Source: Chitinophagaceae bacterium (GTDB lineage Bacteria; Bacteroidota; Bacteroidia; Chitinophagales; Chitinophagaceae). Taken from it: a stretch of DNA of 12,168 nucleotides. The stretch's first letter is position 1. Every line of letters starts with the position of its first letter. Both the position numbers and the translations under genes were made by a program. The notes beneath the pieces were generated by a model that did no database searches, had not been told where the DNA came from, and saw only the letters and a list, made by a program, of their open reading frames with translations. The stretch covers positions 1 through 12,168 of the forward strand of contig JADKJC010000012.1 in the NCBI GenBank assembly GCA_016722465.1, written 5' to 3'. Positions 1-8,842 of the stretch are shown one piece after another.

Positions 1-1196
1 CTTTGCCAGTAACGGTGCTTTGCTTAATGCCTTACCGGTAACAAACATTATCAATCCCACAAATCCCAATGCCACTCCAAAAAATCAACTACAATAACAT
101 AGGTACTTTGTCTTTTGACACTCCCGGAAATACCATCTGGAAGAAATCTAACCAGTGACCAAATATGATAAGCAGTGACATGAAAGTTATAGTTGTATAA
201 TTTCTCTTGGAACTCCTTCTCATTAATATTAACAACGGAGCAAGGAAGTTGATTATAAACATCATCCAGAATATTCCGCTATATATTCCCTGTGCCCTTG
301 GTTTGAAATAAGTTGTTTCTTCCGGAATGTTGGCATACCAGATAAGCATAAATCTGAGAACCACAAATAAGTCCAGAATACAGAAAAGGCAAACATGAAC
401 TTTCCAATATCATGCAGGTCTTCGTTGGTATATTCTAAATAACCACTGTTTTTCAGGAACACTACAAACAAACAAATAAGTGCCATGCCTGCTACAAACG
501 TACTGGCAAAAGTGTACCAGCTATACATGGTGCTGTACCAGTGTGCATCTATACTCATCAGCCAGAGCCATGGAATAGAAGACATTACTGTTAACGCAAA
601 TACAATCATGTAAAGAGCAGCCCAAATTGTATTACCCCAGATATATTTTTAGCTTCTGCTCTTGTAGCCAATGGTTTTTTCATCCAGGCTGCGGAAAGCT
701 CGCATCTTCCAGCCAAGTAATGACCACAGGCCGATGGTAAGTACTGTTACTACAGCAAAGAAATTTTATTTAAAAATCCTTTTGAAATTCAGGATAGCGT
801 CATGTTTTACATGTTCTGTATCTGTCCAGTGAAAAATTGTATGGTTATTACCAAATGCGATAGACAAAAGAATTGCTAAAGCAATTACGCCAATCACCGG
901 CACTACAGCAGATATTGCTTCCGGAACCCGGCGAAATGCCATTTGCCATCCGCCCCATGCCAATGTGGTGGCACAGATAAAAAACATTGAAGCATTTACC
1001 ACTAATAAGAAATAAACACTGTTTTGCAACAGGCTTGCCCAGAACCTTGCGTCCTGTATATTCTTTCTTCCGGTGTACCACCACTGCCATGTGTGCTCAT
1101 GTATAAAGCAACAATCGCAATAATACCAAGCAGCATCAATGCTATAGATATTGTATTATATCGCTTTGGTACTTCAAATTTTTCTCGTATTGACAT
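1..1196 (-). CDS. actF: ACIII membrane subunit ActF (NrfD-like), 3' end outside window, frameshifted
   Basis: Second polytopic membrane subunit of alternative complex III, a homologue of ActC that sits in the inner membrane and contributes to the quinol-oxidising module. The start ATG at 1196 shares its A with the TGA stop of actE (TGATG), which suggests translational coupling. The N-terminus (MSIREKFEVPKRYN) leads into a first membrane helix. Further family blocks follow in order: FWASLLQNSVYFLLVVNAS, WGNTIWAALYMIVFALTVMS, SIDAHWYSTMYSWY, FMLIWYANIPEETTYF, and finally GLIMFVTGKALSKAPLLAK at the window edge. These lie in different frames. Indels are placed near 1053, 765, 645, 358 and one or two between 75 and 110. 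About 395 residues are present and only a short C-terminal piece should be missing. Identification rests on recalled family blocks and on the operon; membrane topology was judged by eye. Confidence 0.88.
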
Positions 1197-1848
1197 CAGT
1201 GTCCGTTTATTATTTCTTCAAAACTATTTTCCTGTTTTACAGTTGCTGTATCCGCACCAGTTGCTGGTTTTGCAACTACCCCGCCCTGTTTGAGTTGATA
1301 TAAGCAATTACTTCCCAGCGTTGTTTGGTATTCATCTGAGAGGCGTAGCTACCCATACTGTTTTTACCATAAGTAACAGAATGAAACATTGTTCCTTCTG
1401 TCATTGCTTTCATAGCGTCATCCATAAAATTTTTAGGGGCATTAGGGAAAGGGCCATCGCCGCCTTTCCATAAAGGACCATTGCCGTCTAATTTTCGCCA
1501 TGACAAATACCGCAATAAATAAGATATAATCTCTCCGCTTCCTTCATATCAACTGCAACGCTATCTGTGCCTAACGGGCTTTGTTAGAAGCTGATTGTAC
1601 ATAACCTGCAGAATCATTTTTTAATGTATAAGCATACATATCTCCCCGGGCCACTGTTCCTTCTACCGGCTTCGAAGTATAATGTACACGGCTTTATCCA
1701 ATGCCTCTGTAGAAGCATACGTTTCATAAGCCCTGCTGTATGACATGTCCGGCATATAAGCCCTGCCGGTGCTGCGGCGGGTTTTGTTACAACTTATCAT
1801 TGCCACCACCATCACTATGCAGCATGTCGTTATCGAAATTTTTTTCAT
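1196..1848 (-). CDS. actE: ACIII monohaem cytochrome c lipoprotein ActE, frameshifted
   Basis: Monohaem c-type cytochrome subunit of alternative complex III, expected on the periplasmic face, where it passes electrons onward from ActA. The N-terminus MKKISITT...VVAMISCNKT is a lipoprotein signal with the acylated cysteine at about residue 20. A single haem motif CGICH is encoded at 1500-1514, in the context LYLIYCGICHGE, followed by DGNGPLWKGGDGPFPNAP. The likely axial methionine lies in the YGKNSMGSYASQ segment, and the protein closes with the usual WEVIAYI helix. The tail (GGVVAKPATGADTATVKQ...) ends in TGA overlapping the actF start. Indels near 1690, 1577, 1492 and 1283 split it into short frames. 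The reconstructed length of about 217 residues is normal for ActE. Only 21 bases separate it from actD. Confidence 0.9.
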
Positions 1849-1869
1849 CCTCAGTTAATTATATAATGA

Positions 1870-2457
1870 TTAATGAACCGCTTCTTCTGTTTTTTTCAAA
1901 ACGTTTCCGTCTTTGTCATAACGACCCAGCCACCATTCTGTTTCTTTGTATTGTACCTGTACATCTGTAGCACCAATGCTTTGTAAAACTGATAGCTTCG
2001 CATCATTTGTTTTATCTGTACATTCCAATGCCATTACAAAAGTGTCGTCAGTAGAACGTGGATTAAAATGATCCTTTCTTACAAAAAGTGCCAGCTGGCA
2101 CAAATAACAAAACGTAAGCACCATTCCTACCGCAGCAAATAATACGGTCAACTCAAACGTAATAGGAATCCAGGCGGGTAATGCAAAGAATGGCTTACCG
2201 CCAAAGTTGAGTTGCCAGTCTATTGTTAATGCCCGGGTAATAAAACCAACAGCAGTAGCTGTTCCTGTAATACCATAAATAAATCCCTCTGTATGAAGGC
2301 TGGTATCACGAAGACCCATTGCTTTATCCAACCCATGAATAGGGAATGGAGTAAACACATCATGGATTTTATACCCGGCACGGCGGGTTTTCTTTATGGC
2401 AGGAAATAATACTGCTTCATCATAAAAATTACCTGTAACAAATTTTTTTACACCCAT
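1870..2457 (-). CDS. actD: ACIII subunit ActD, DUF3341 protein
   Basis: Membrane-associated ActD subunit of alternative complex III (DUF3341). In known ACIII structures it packs against the membrane subunits; its catalytic role is unclear. The open frame is intact, 195 residues, close to the family's usual length. An N-terminal soluble part (GVKKFVTGNFYDEAVLFPAI, then YKIHDVFTPFPIHGLDKAMG) contains the typical PFPIHGLD segment. It is followed by two hydrophobic helices, about residues 62-80 and 100-126, separated by a loop with GGKPFFALPAWIPI. The C-terminal soluble part includes DDTFVMALEC and the ending EWWLGRYDKDGNV. There are no haem motifs. It lies 72 bases downstream of actC and 21 bases upstream of actE, in the standard actC-actD-actE order. 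It is the only long gene here without an indel. Confidence 0.95.
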   Translation of the reverse strand: MGVKKFVTGNFYDEAVLFPAIKKTRRAGYKIHDVFTPFPIHGLDKAMGLRDTSLHTEGFIYGITGTATAVGFITRALTIDWQLNFGGKPFFALPAWIPITFELTVLFAAVGMVLTFCYLCQLALFVRKDHFNPRSTDDTFVMALECTDKTNDAKLSVLQSIGATDVQVQYKETEWWLGRYDKDGNVLKKTEEAVH

Positions 2458-2529
2458 TGTATTTCGCTTTTTAGCTGCTAGCTTAAAATCCCGTTTTATT
2501 AATATCTCAATCTTGTATACCTCTAAGCT

Positions 2530-3976
2530 CTAATGATCATGTTCCTGATCATGGGCAAACTTTTCTACCTTTTCACTCTCGATAACATCCATTTTCACTT
2601 TATAATTCTCACCATTCTTTTTCAAAATATGTTTAATCTCTGCTATTGCAATTACCGGGAAGAATTTTGAGAACAGGAAATAACAGGTGAAAAACAACCC
2701 GAACGTTCCCATGTAAAATCCAACCTCCCAGATTGTTGGTGTGTAATAAGTACTCCATGAACTGGGTAAATAGTCACGATAAACAGAAGTAACGATAATT
2801 ACAAAACGTTTGAACCACATACCAATGTTTATCAATATTGACATGAAGAAAGTAAGCGTCAGGTTCCTTCTCATTTTAGAACTCCAGAAAATTTGAGGTG
2901 ACAACACGTTACATCCCATCATGATCCAGTAACTCCAGCCATAAGGGCTGTTCAGGTTCAACCGGTTTTCAAAGAAGGCAAAGTTTTCATAACCTACCGC
3001 TGAATACCAGGCCATGAACAACTCTGTGAGGTAAGCAATACCTACAATTGAGCCTGTTAATACAATTACTTTATTCATCACTTCAATATGCTCGACAGTG
3101 ATGTAGTCTTGTAATCCTAAAACTTTTCTTGTAACCAGCAAAAGCGTTTGCACCATTGCAAAACCAGAGAAGATGGCACCTGCCACGAAATATGGCGGGA
3201 AGATGGTGGTATGCCAACCCGGAACAATGGATGTGGCAAAGTCGAAGGATACAATAGTGTGTACTGATAATACGAGTGGTGTACTCAAACCGGCCAACAC
3301 CAATGATAATGCTTCATGACGTTGCCAGTGTTTGGTGCTTCCTGTCCATCCGAAAGCTGCCACACCATAAAAAGCCTTTCTCCATTTCTTTTTTGCCCTG
3401 TCACGAAGTGTAGCAAGGTCAGGCAATAAACCAGAGTACCAGAATAATAAGGATACAGTAAAGTATGTTGATATCGCAAATACGTCCCACAACAATGGTG
3501 AGTTAAAGTTTACCCATAGCGGGCCCCTTGTATTTGGATAAGGAAGAACGAAGAATGCATTCCACACACGACCCATATGCCAGATAGGAAACTGGCCGGC
3601 ACACATTACCGCAAAGATTGTCATTGCTTCCGCAGCACGGTTTACACCGGTTCTCCATCCCTGGCGGAATAATAAAAGGATAGCAGAGATAAGTGTTCCG
3701 GCGTGACCAATACCCACCCACCATACGAAGTTGGTGATGTCCCAGCCCCAGCCGATGGTCCTGTTCAGGTTCCACTGACCGGTACCATAAATTACTTCTA
3801 CCGTAACTGATAAAATACCAAAACCAAGTAACGCAACGGAAATAAGAAAACCCCATCCACCATAATTTAGATGGCTTAGCTACCGGGCGGCAAATATCTT
3901 CGGTTATCTGATGATAGTCTTTATCACCATCTACCAGCGGAGGTCTTACCTGTGATTCGTATCGGAGTAATGACAT
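2530..3976 (-). CDS. actC: ACIII quinol-binding membrane subunit ActC (NrfD/PsrC family), one frameshift
   Basis: Integral membrane subunit of alternative complex III in the NrfD/PsrC family. It binds menaquinol and passes its electrons to the Fe-S clusters of ActB. The start is the ATG at 3976 (MSLLRYESQVRPPLVDGDKD); the residues KPSKLWWMGF lead into the first helix. One indel near 3850 shifts the frame, and the rest is continuous to the stop at 2530, giving about 482 residues with many hydrophobic helices. Family blocks seen are GQWNLNRTIGWGWDITNFVW, WWVGIGHAGTLISAILLL, QFPIWHMGRVW and NSPLLWDVFAISTYF. The His of PIWHMGR and the Asp of LLWDVF, about 31 residues apart, plausibly match the conserved His/Asp pair proposed at the quinol site of ActC; this is an inference. 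The C-terminus is charged and ends in AHDQEHDH. It starts 54 bases after actB. Confidence 0.94.
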
Positions 3977-4030
3977 AAGCGATTATAAAAAGTCCAAATA
4001 ATTAAATTCTAAAAATCGAAACCAATTCTG

Positions 4031-7000
4031 TTAATGATGTATCTCTTCAGGAGCCGCACCTGTAGGAACTGTTGCGGTATCCTTTTTATGTTCCCCGGCT
4101 GCATCATGTCCTGCTGCTTCTTTGTGTTCTTCACCACCACTATGATGTTGATCTTCATTCTCTCCCTCTGTATTTCTAACTTTAGCGAGATAAGTAATGT
4201 TAGGTAACACATGCAATTGTTCCAGCACATAAAAACTGCGCTGCGGATTATCATTGCGAACCTTTGTCAACTGGCTTTCTTTATCATGTGCATTACCAAA
4301 TACAATTGCATTGGCAGCGCAAGCTGTTTGACAAGCTGTTTTTGCCTCACCATCTTTCAGCATCCTGTTATCTTTCTTTGCATCTAATTAAGTGGCCTGC
4401 AATTTCTGGATACAGAAAGAACACTTTTTCGATAAACACCTCTTGATCGAACAGTAACATCAGGGTTCAATACCATTCTTGTCAAATCATCATTCATCTG
4501 GAAAATAACCGGATCCAACTTTACCCACAGTTTGTTGATCCTGGTTATTAGCGAAGCTGTCAGCACCTGTATAATCAGACCAGTTAAAGCGACGTACTTT
4601 AAACGGACAGTTATTGGCAATATCTTGTACCAATACAACGGTTATAGGTCATTTGGTTGATACCTTCTGCGCTGTGGTTGGTAGCTGCTACAGGACAAAC
4701 ATTTTCGCAAGGTGCATTATCACAATGCTGACATATCATTGGCTGAAACACAACACCTTTCAGGTTATCAGGATCTTTTTCGTCAGAAATAAAATAACGG
4801 TCAATACGCAACCATTGCATATCGTGGTAACGCAATACTTCGCTTTACCAACAACAGGTACGTTGTTTTCTGCATGAGCAGGAAACTACAAGCACCGCAA
4901 CCGTAACATGCATTCATATCAATGCTCATTCCCACTTAATACCGGGTTGCTCATGCTGCGGATATAAAGTAGCCTGGCGGAAATCATTATTTGCATTCTG
5001 ATAAAACGCTTCTTTCAAATGTTCCTGTATTCAGGAATCGTATTCGGTGATTTTTGAAAGTAGCCAGTGTTGTTTCTCTTACTACTTCTATACGGTCTTC
5101 GTAATAGTTATGTATTTGTGTTTGTGCAAGTTTATATTTCTTGTGCAGGTTAGTAACTGTTACACCGGTTGCGTAATTATCAACCGTAGCACCGTTATAA
5201 ACTGTGTAACCGTAAACATTTTTACCAACACCTGCTGCTGTTACTCCCATTCCTTCATTTCTGCCATAACCAACCGCCACAGCAATGGTATCAGCATTCA
5301 TACCCGGAACAACAAGTATCGGTAATTCAACTTTATTTTTTCCAATCGTTAATTCAATAACTGGTTTGCCGGGATAATATTCGTAATCAGTATCCAGTAC
5401 AATACCGAGTTCTTTCGCTTTGCTCATGGAGATCAACGCATAGTTGTCCCATGTTGCTCTGAAACCGGATCAGGTAATTCCTGTAACCACGGGTTGCCAG
5501 CTTGTGAGCCATTTCCGATGGAAACTTTTTCATAAAAAACAACTTCAGCGCCAGTTCCCTTTTTTATAAGAAGCGATAGCTGTAGTTGCCGCATCAACTG
5601 CACCTGGTATAAGAACCTGCACCAGTTGCAGCAGGAGTTTTCTACTATACCGTCCTGTAATGCTTTATTAAAACCATCAGCTCCTAACTTGGCAGTCCAG
5701 TATTCACGGAAATAAGTTTCGTAATCCTGTGTGCTGCCACTCCATTTCAATAATGAAGTTTGGAATGGACGGGTTTTGAATAAAGGATATATTGTTGGTT
5801 GTAAAAAACTGGTAATACCTGCTTTTGGTTCAGCATCGCCCCAGCTTTCTAAATAATGATGATTAGGAATAATAAATTCGCACAGCTCCGTTGTTTCATC
5901 CATTTTTCTCCGAAAGAAACAGTCACTTTCACTTTCTTCAATGCTGCTTTAAATTTCTCTGCGTCATAATGTGAGTATGCAGGGTTTGCACCATGAATCA
6001 TTAATGTACCAACTGCACCTGCTTCCATTTGTGCAATTAAATCAGCCATATCACTATCAATACCCTGGCGGTAATTAACAGCCTGGTTCCAGTTAATGGT
6101 TGTGCCGTATGCACCAACAGCATTGTTGATAGCATTTACAATTACCTGTACATTTTTATCATTGCTGCTGCTTACAACTAATGCAGCACCATTATGAGAT
6201 TTTAAATCAGCCGCTGCCTTCTCAATACCTGCTTTCAATTTTGCATCAGCAACTGAAGTAACGCCGCCATTTACTGCTGCTAACAATGCAACAGCTACCG
6301 CACCTGTTTCAGAAGGACGATGAGTAAAACGTTCGTCTGCATTAGAACCAGTCATGCTCAGGTGGCCTTCAAACTGGTAATGCTTGCTCATAGATGGATT
6401 CTTTCTCATCAATCTTGCGGCCTTTTGAATAACCACGGGCATTCTCAACAGGATTTAACCAGGTGCTCCAGGAAATCAGCGCCAAGACTTACTATTACTT
6501 TGGCTGCAGCAAAATCATAAGAAGGAATTTTTCTTCCAAAACCACTGGCTTCATTGCCAGCAACATACCGCTGTAAGAAACAGCATCGTATTGGAACATG
6601 CTTTAAGTTTGGGAACTTAGCAACATCTTTTGTTGTAGGAGAAACAACTGTTCCGGTTAGTAATACGATTGAACCAGTAGCTGTTTTCATTGCATTCACC
6701 CACCAGTTTATCAAACTGTTCAAAAGTGGGAACTTCTTCAAATTTATCTTTCACTTTGTGCAAAGGAAATTTTGCACGGTACATATCATATAAATCAAGT
6801 ACAGAAGCTTGTTCTTGCAGAAGTACCGCCACCAGTGAAAGAAGCTAAATCATTTCCTTCAATTTTAATCAGGAGGCCATCTCTTACTTTAGCCACAACA
6901 GGTACCACATCACCATCCTGTACATAAGTAGTAGCATAATATTTTGCAACACCAGGAATAAGATTTTCTGGTTTGTTAGCATAGGAATGCTTTCTTCCGG

Positions 7001-7203
7001 AATCTTACAACTGGCAGCCAGTGTAGCAGCAGGCCAGCTGAAACCGAGATATTTTAAGAAATCCTGCAGGTGCCTTGGCATCTATCAATCCTTATCATCA
7101 AACCCTTCAAAAGGAAGTTCTTCCTGAAACTCATCCCTGAGAGGTTTTTAAGATTCTCCGGGTCGTTCACTTCTCCGAAACTTTGCCAGTATTTGTTACT
7201 CAT
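4031..7203 (-). CDS. actB: ACIII ActB: molybdopterin-oxidoreductase-like domain plus Fe-S cluster domain, heavily frameshifted
   Basis: Largest soluble subunit of alternative complex III. It pairs a molybdopterin-oxidoreductase-like N-terminal domain, which in characterised ACIII holds no molybdenum cofactor, with a ferredoxin-like domain whose clusters take electrons from ActC. The chosen start ATG at 7203 gives [19 protein letters not shown]. About 50 residues later comes a Tat-like [19 protein letters not shown], whose LAASC is a likely lipobox; the twin arginine is obscured by indels. Next come [20 protein letters not shown] and the large domain. The Fe-S part shows CYGCGAC (4888-4908), CQHC..APC..VCP (4695-4733), CIGTRYC..NCP, and CSFC with CQTAC. 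The C-terminus is rich in His and Glu and ends in EEIHH. Roughly 20 indels and one in-frame TAA (4388-4390) interrupt it. The reconstructed length of about 1,055 residues is normal for the family. Confidence 0.93.
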
Positions 7204-7214
7204 AAGTCTTATTA

Positions 7215-7240
7215 ATGTGAAGATGTAGATGTAAATGTGA
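7215..7240. repeat. ATGTRR hexamer repeat in the actA-actB gap
   Basis: Four near-identical hexamers (ATGTGA, ATGTAG, ATGTAA, ATGTGA) lie at 7215-7220, 7223-7228, 7229-7234 and 7235-7240, with one AG spacer. They sit immediately upstream of the actB start in the 94-base gap after actA. A related run in the opposite orientation, TTTTCACATTCTCACTTCCC (7265-7284) continuing to about 7300, lies across the gap. Simple ATGTGAAA-type runs between genes are, as I recall, common in Bacteroidota genomes. No function can be assigned. Confidence 0.6.
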
Positions 7241-7274
7241 AAATTCAATTTTATCGGCTACTCGTTTTCACATT
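7234..7274. repeat. Perfect 10-bp inverted repeat (possible hairpin) between actA and actB
   Basis: AATGTGAAAA at 7234-7243 and TTTTCACATT at 7265-7274 are exact inverted copies around a 21-base loop. In the minus-strand transcript this could form an A/U-rich stem between the actA stop and the actB start. It has no tight loop and no directly following U-run, so it is a poor intrinsic terminator. It may be only the by-product of two opposed copies of the local simple repeat. Confidence 0.55.
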
Positions 7275-7297
7275 CTCACTTCCCTATTCTCATTTTT

Positions 7298-8560
7298 TTA
7301 ATAGTGACATTTCTGACATTCCAAACCACCGATTTCTTCTACGGTTACACTATCCATTTTGTGGTTCTTTATATCATTATGAAACTTCTCATAAATGCTG
7401 TAGAATTTGTTGCCTTTGGTACTGTCGTAGTTAAAGTCAACTTTGGTTTGACGGTGACAGTTTACACACCAACCCATGCTCAATTCAGTTACCTGTTTTA
7501 CTTCATCCATGGCAGTTATTTCGCCATGGCAACTTTGACATTGTACTTTACCAGCTCTTACGTGTTGTGAGTGGTTGAAGTAAACATGGTCTGGCAGGTT
7601 ATGAATTTTTACCCACTCAACAGGTTTTGCTGTAGCAGGATCCCAGCTATTCGCTTTTGCAGGATCAAAATTTGCAGCCTTGTAAAGCTTTGCAATTTCT
7701 GCCGTACCATTTATTTCATCGCCGTCTTCAGTATATAATTTTGGTCCTTTAACGTACTCGTTAATTGACTTGTGGCAGTTCATACAAATATTAACTGCCG
7801 GAATAGATGCATGTTTGCTATCCCATGCTGAACCATGACAATACAAGCAGCTAATCTGGTTGATACCAGCATGTACTTTATGAGAATAATAAATAGGCTG
7901 CTCCGGCTGATAGTCTACCTGACGCCCTAATCCAATAGCACCTTTTGTTACATAATAACCACCAATCACAAAGAATAACAATGACAGCATGGCGATGTAA
8001 ACTTTGTTCTTGTAAAAAGGAACCTGTTCAGGGCGGCGGATGCCTCAGCATCATCACTCATTTTTCAGGTTGCTGTTAACCTGCATTAATATTAAAGCGA
8101 TGATACCAAGTATAAGAGAGATAACGCCGAAGATGATAGCGTTACTGTTAGAGAAGAAGTTTTTCTTCGCGAGTGCGGTAGTGGTGGTAACGACTGCAGG
8201 CATCGTTGATATAAGTAACAATATCATCAACATCTTTAATGCTCAAATCTGGGAACGCCGTCATCATTGATTTATACTTGCCATCAAACCCTTTGTATAT
8301 GCATCCCCTGATATATAATCGGCAGGATTATTCATCCATTTCAATAGTTCATTATGGTCGGCCCATTTTGCCCTTTGTTCCAACCCCGCTAATGCTGGAC
8401 CAGTTGCGGCTTTAAAACCCTGGTGGCAGCTTGCACATTTAGAATTAAATAGGCTTTGCCTGCTGCAATGCTGCTGAAAGCTCACAATTGAAAAAACGAA
8501 AAAAGAAACTACAAGCAGTGCCAGTTTATGGGCCATTGGTTTACAAAGAATCATAGACAC
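7298..8560 (-). CDS. actA: ACIII multihaem cytochrome c ActA with fused N-terminal monohaem domain, frameshifted
   Basis: Periplasmic multihaem cytochrome c subunit of alternative complex III, anchored by a membrane helix, which moves electrons from ActB toward ActE or an oxidase. The C-terminal part is intact from 7990 to 7298 and carries five CxxCH motifs: CLYCH (7835-7849), CMNCH, CQSCH, CVNCH and CQKCH, with the stop right after the last (CHY). It also shows YSHKVHAGINQISC and VYFNHSQHV. Upstream lies a cytochrome c domain with KCASCH (8423-8437), GPALAGLEQRA, the likely axial Met in MMTAFPDL, and a helix ISLILGIIALILMQVNSNLK. MSDDAEG and PEQVPFYKNKVYIAMLSLL then join the two, making six haems. 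Indels lie near 8465, 8280, 8195, 8057 and 8038. The start may be 8560, 8554 or 8536; MAHKLALLVVSFFVFS from 8536 is the neatest signal peptide. Confidence 0.92.
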
Positions 8561-8601
8561 AATTGATGCTGAAAAATGTGGATAAATCCGTTAATCAGCC
8601 G

Positions 8602-8632
8602 CAAAATAAGTCAGAAGTTAACAAAACGACAA
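8602..8632 (-). promoter_or_regulatory. Candidate Bacteroidota promoter for the ACIII operon
   Basis: On the minus strand TTATTTTG (8609-8602) differs at one position from the Bacteroidota -7 consensus TAnnTTTG. A TTG (8632-8630) lies 20 bases upstream, matching the -33 element in sequence and spacing. Transcription would begin near 8595, about 35 bases before the first possible actA start. The region is AT-rich and such matches can occur by chance. Confidence 0.4.
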
Positions 8633-8669
8633 GAGGTTTAACTTTTTTGATCCGCTACCAGCCTGCATT

Positions 8670-8749
8670 TCAGAGGATTTTATACCTTTTTGTGTAACGA
8701 TGCAATTCTGTTTGTCATAAATCAGTCAACATTGTGCGTAATCCTCTGA
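8670..8749. repeat. 10-bp inverted repeat in the divergent actA / DUF6787 intergenic region
   Basis: TCAGAGGATT (8670-8679) and AATCCTCTGA (8740-8749) are exact inverted copies 60 bases apart. They lie in the 282-base gap from which the ACIII operon and the plus-strand genes are divergently transcribed. No gene is seen in this gap. The arrangement could be a pair of protein-binding sites or chance. For the plus strand, a weak -7-like TCACTTTG at about 8791-8798 lacks a well-placed TTG. Confidence 0.4.
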
Positions 8750-8842
8750 TATAAGAAAAAGGAAGCGGAGGTTGCCTGTTTTTCCTCACTTTGCGGCTCT
8801 TAAAGAAACTACAGATAAAAAATCCTGCTATAGATAGCTATC

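Noticed and set aside
1024..1293. Plus-strand open frame of 89 codons opposite actE/actF
   Set aside because: It lies antisense to conserved ACIII coding sequence and has no recognisable protein features; shadow frame.
3503..3976. 157-codon minus-strand frame that could be taken as a separate protein
   Set aside because: Only its first 43 or so residues are the ActC N-terminus; the rest is out-of-frame ActC sequence after the indel near 3850.
5047..5325. Plus-strand open frame of 92 codons, hydrophobic and Cys-rich
   Set aside because: It is antisense to the clean ActB segment ([21 protein letters not shown]...), and its composition is that of a reverse-strand shadow.
4031..7203. ActB as a true molybdoenzyme (formate dehydrogenase or nitrate reductase type)
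   Set aside because: Gene order and the fused Fe-S domain match ActB of alternative complex III, whose molybdopterin-like domain is known to lack the cofactor; the Tat and C-terminal features also fit ActB.
8264..8560. A separate small cytochrome c gene upstream of actA
   Set aside because: After repairing indels the frame continues through a helix into the pentahaem part, matching the fused ActA layout; kept as one gene, with the caveat noted.
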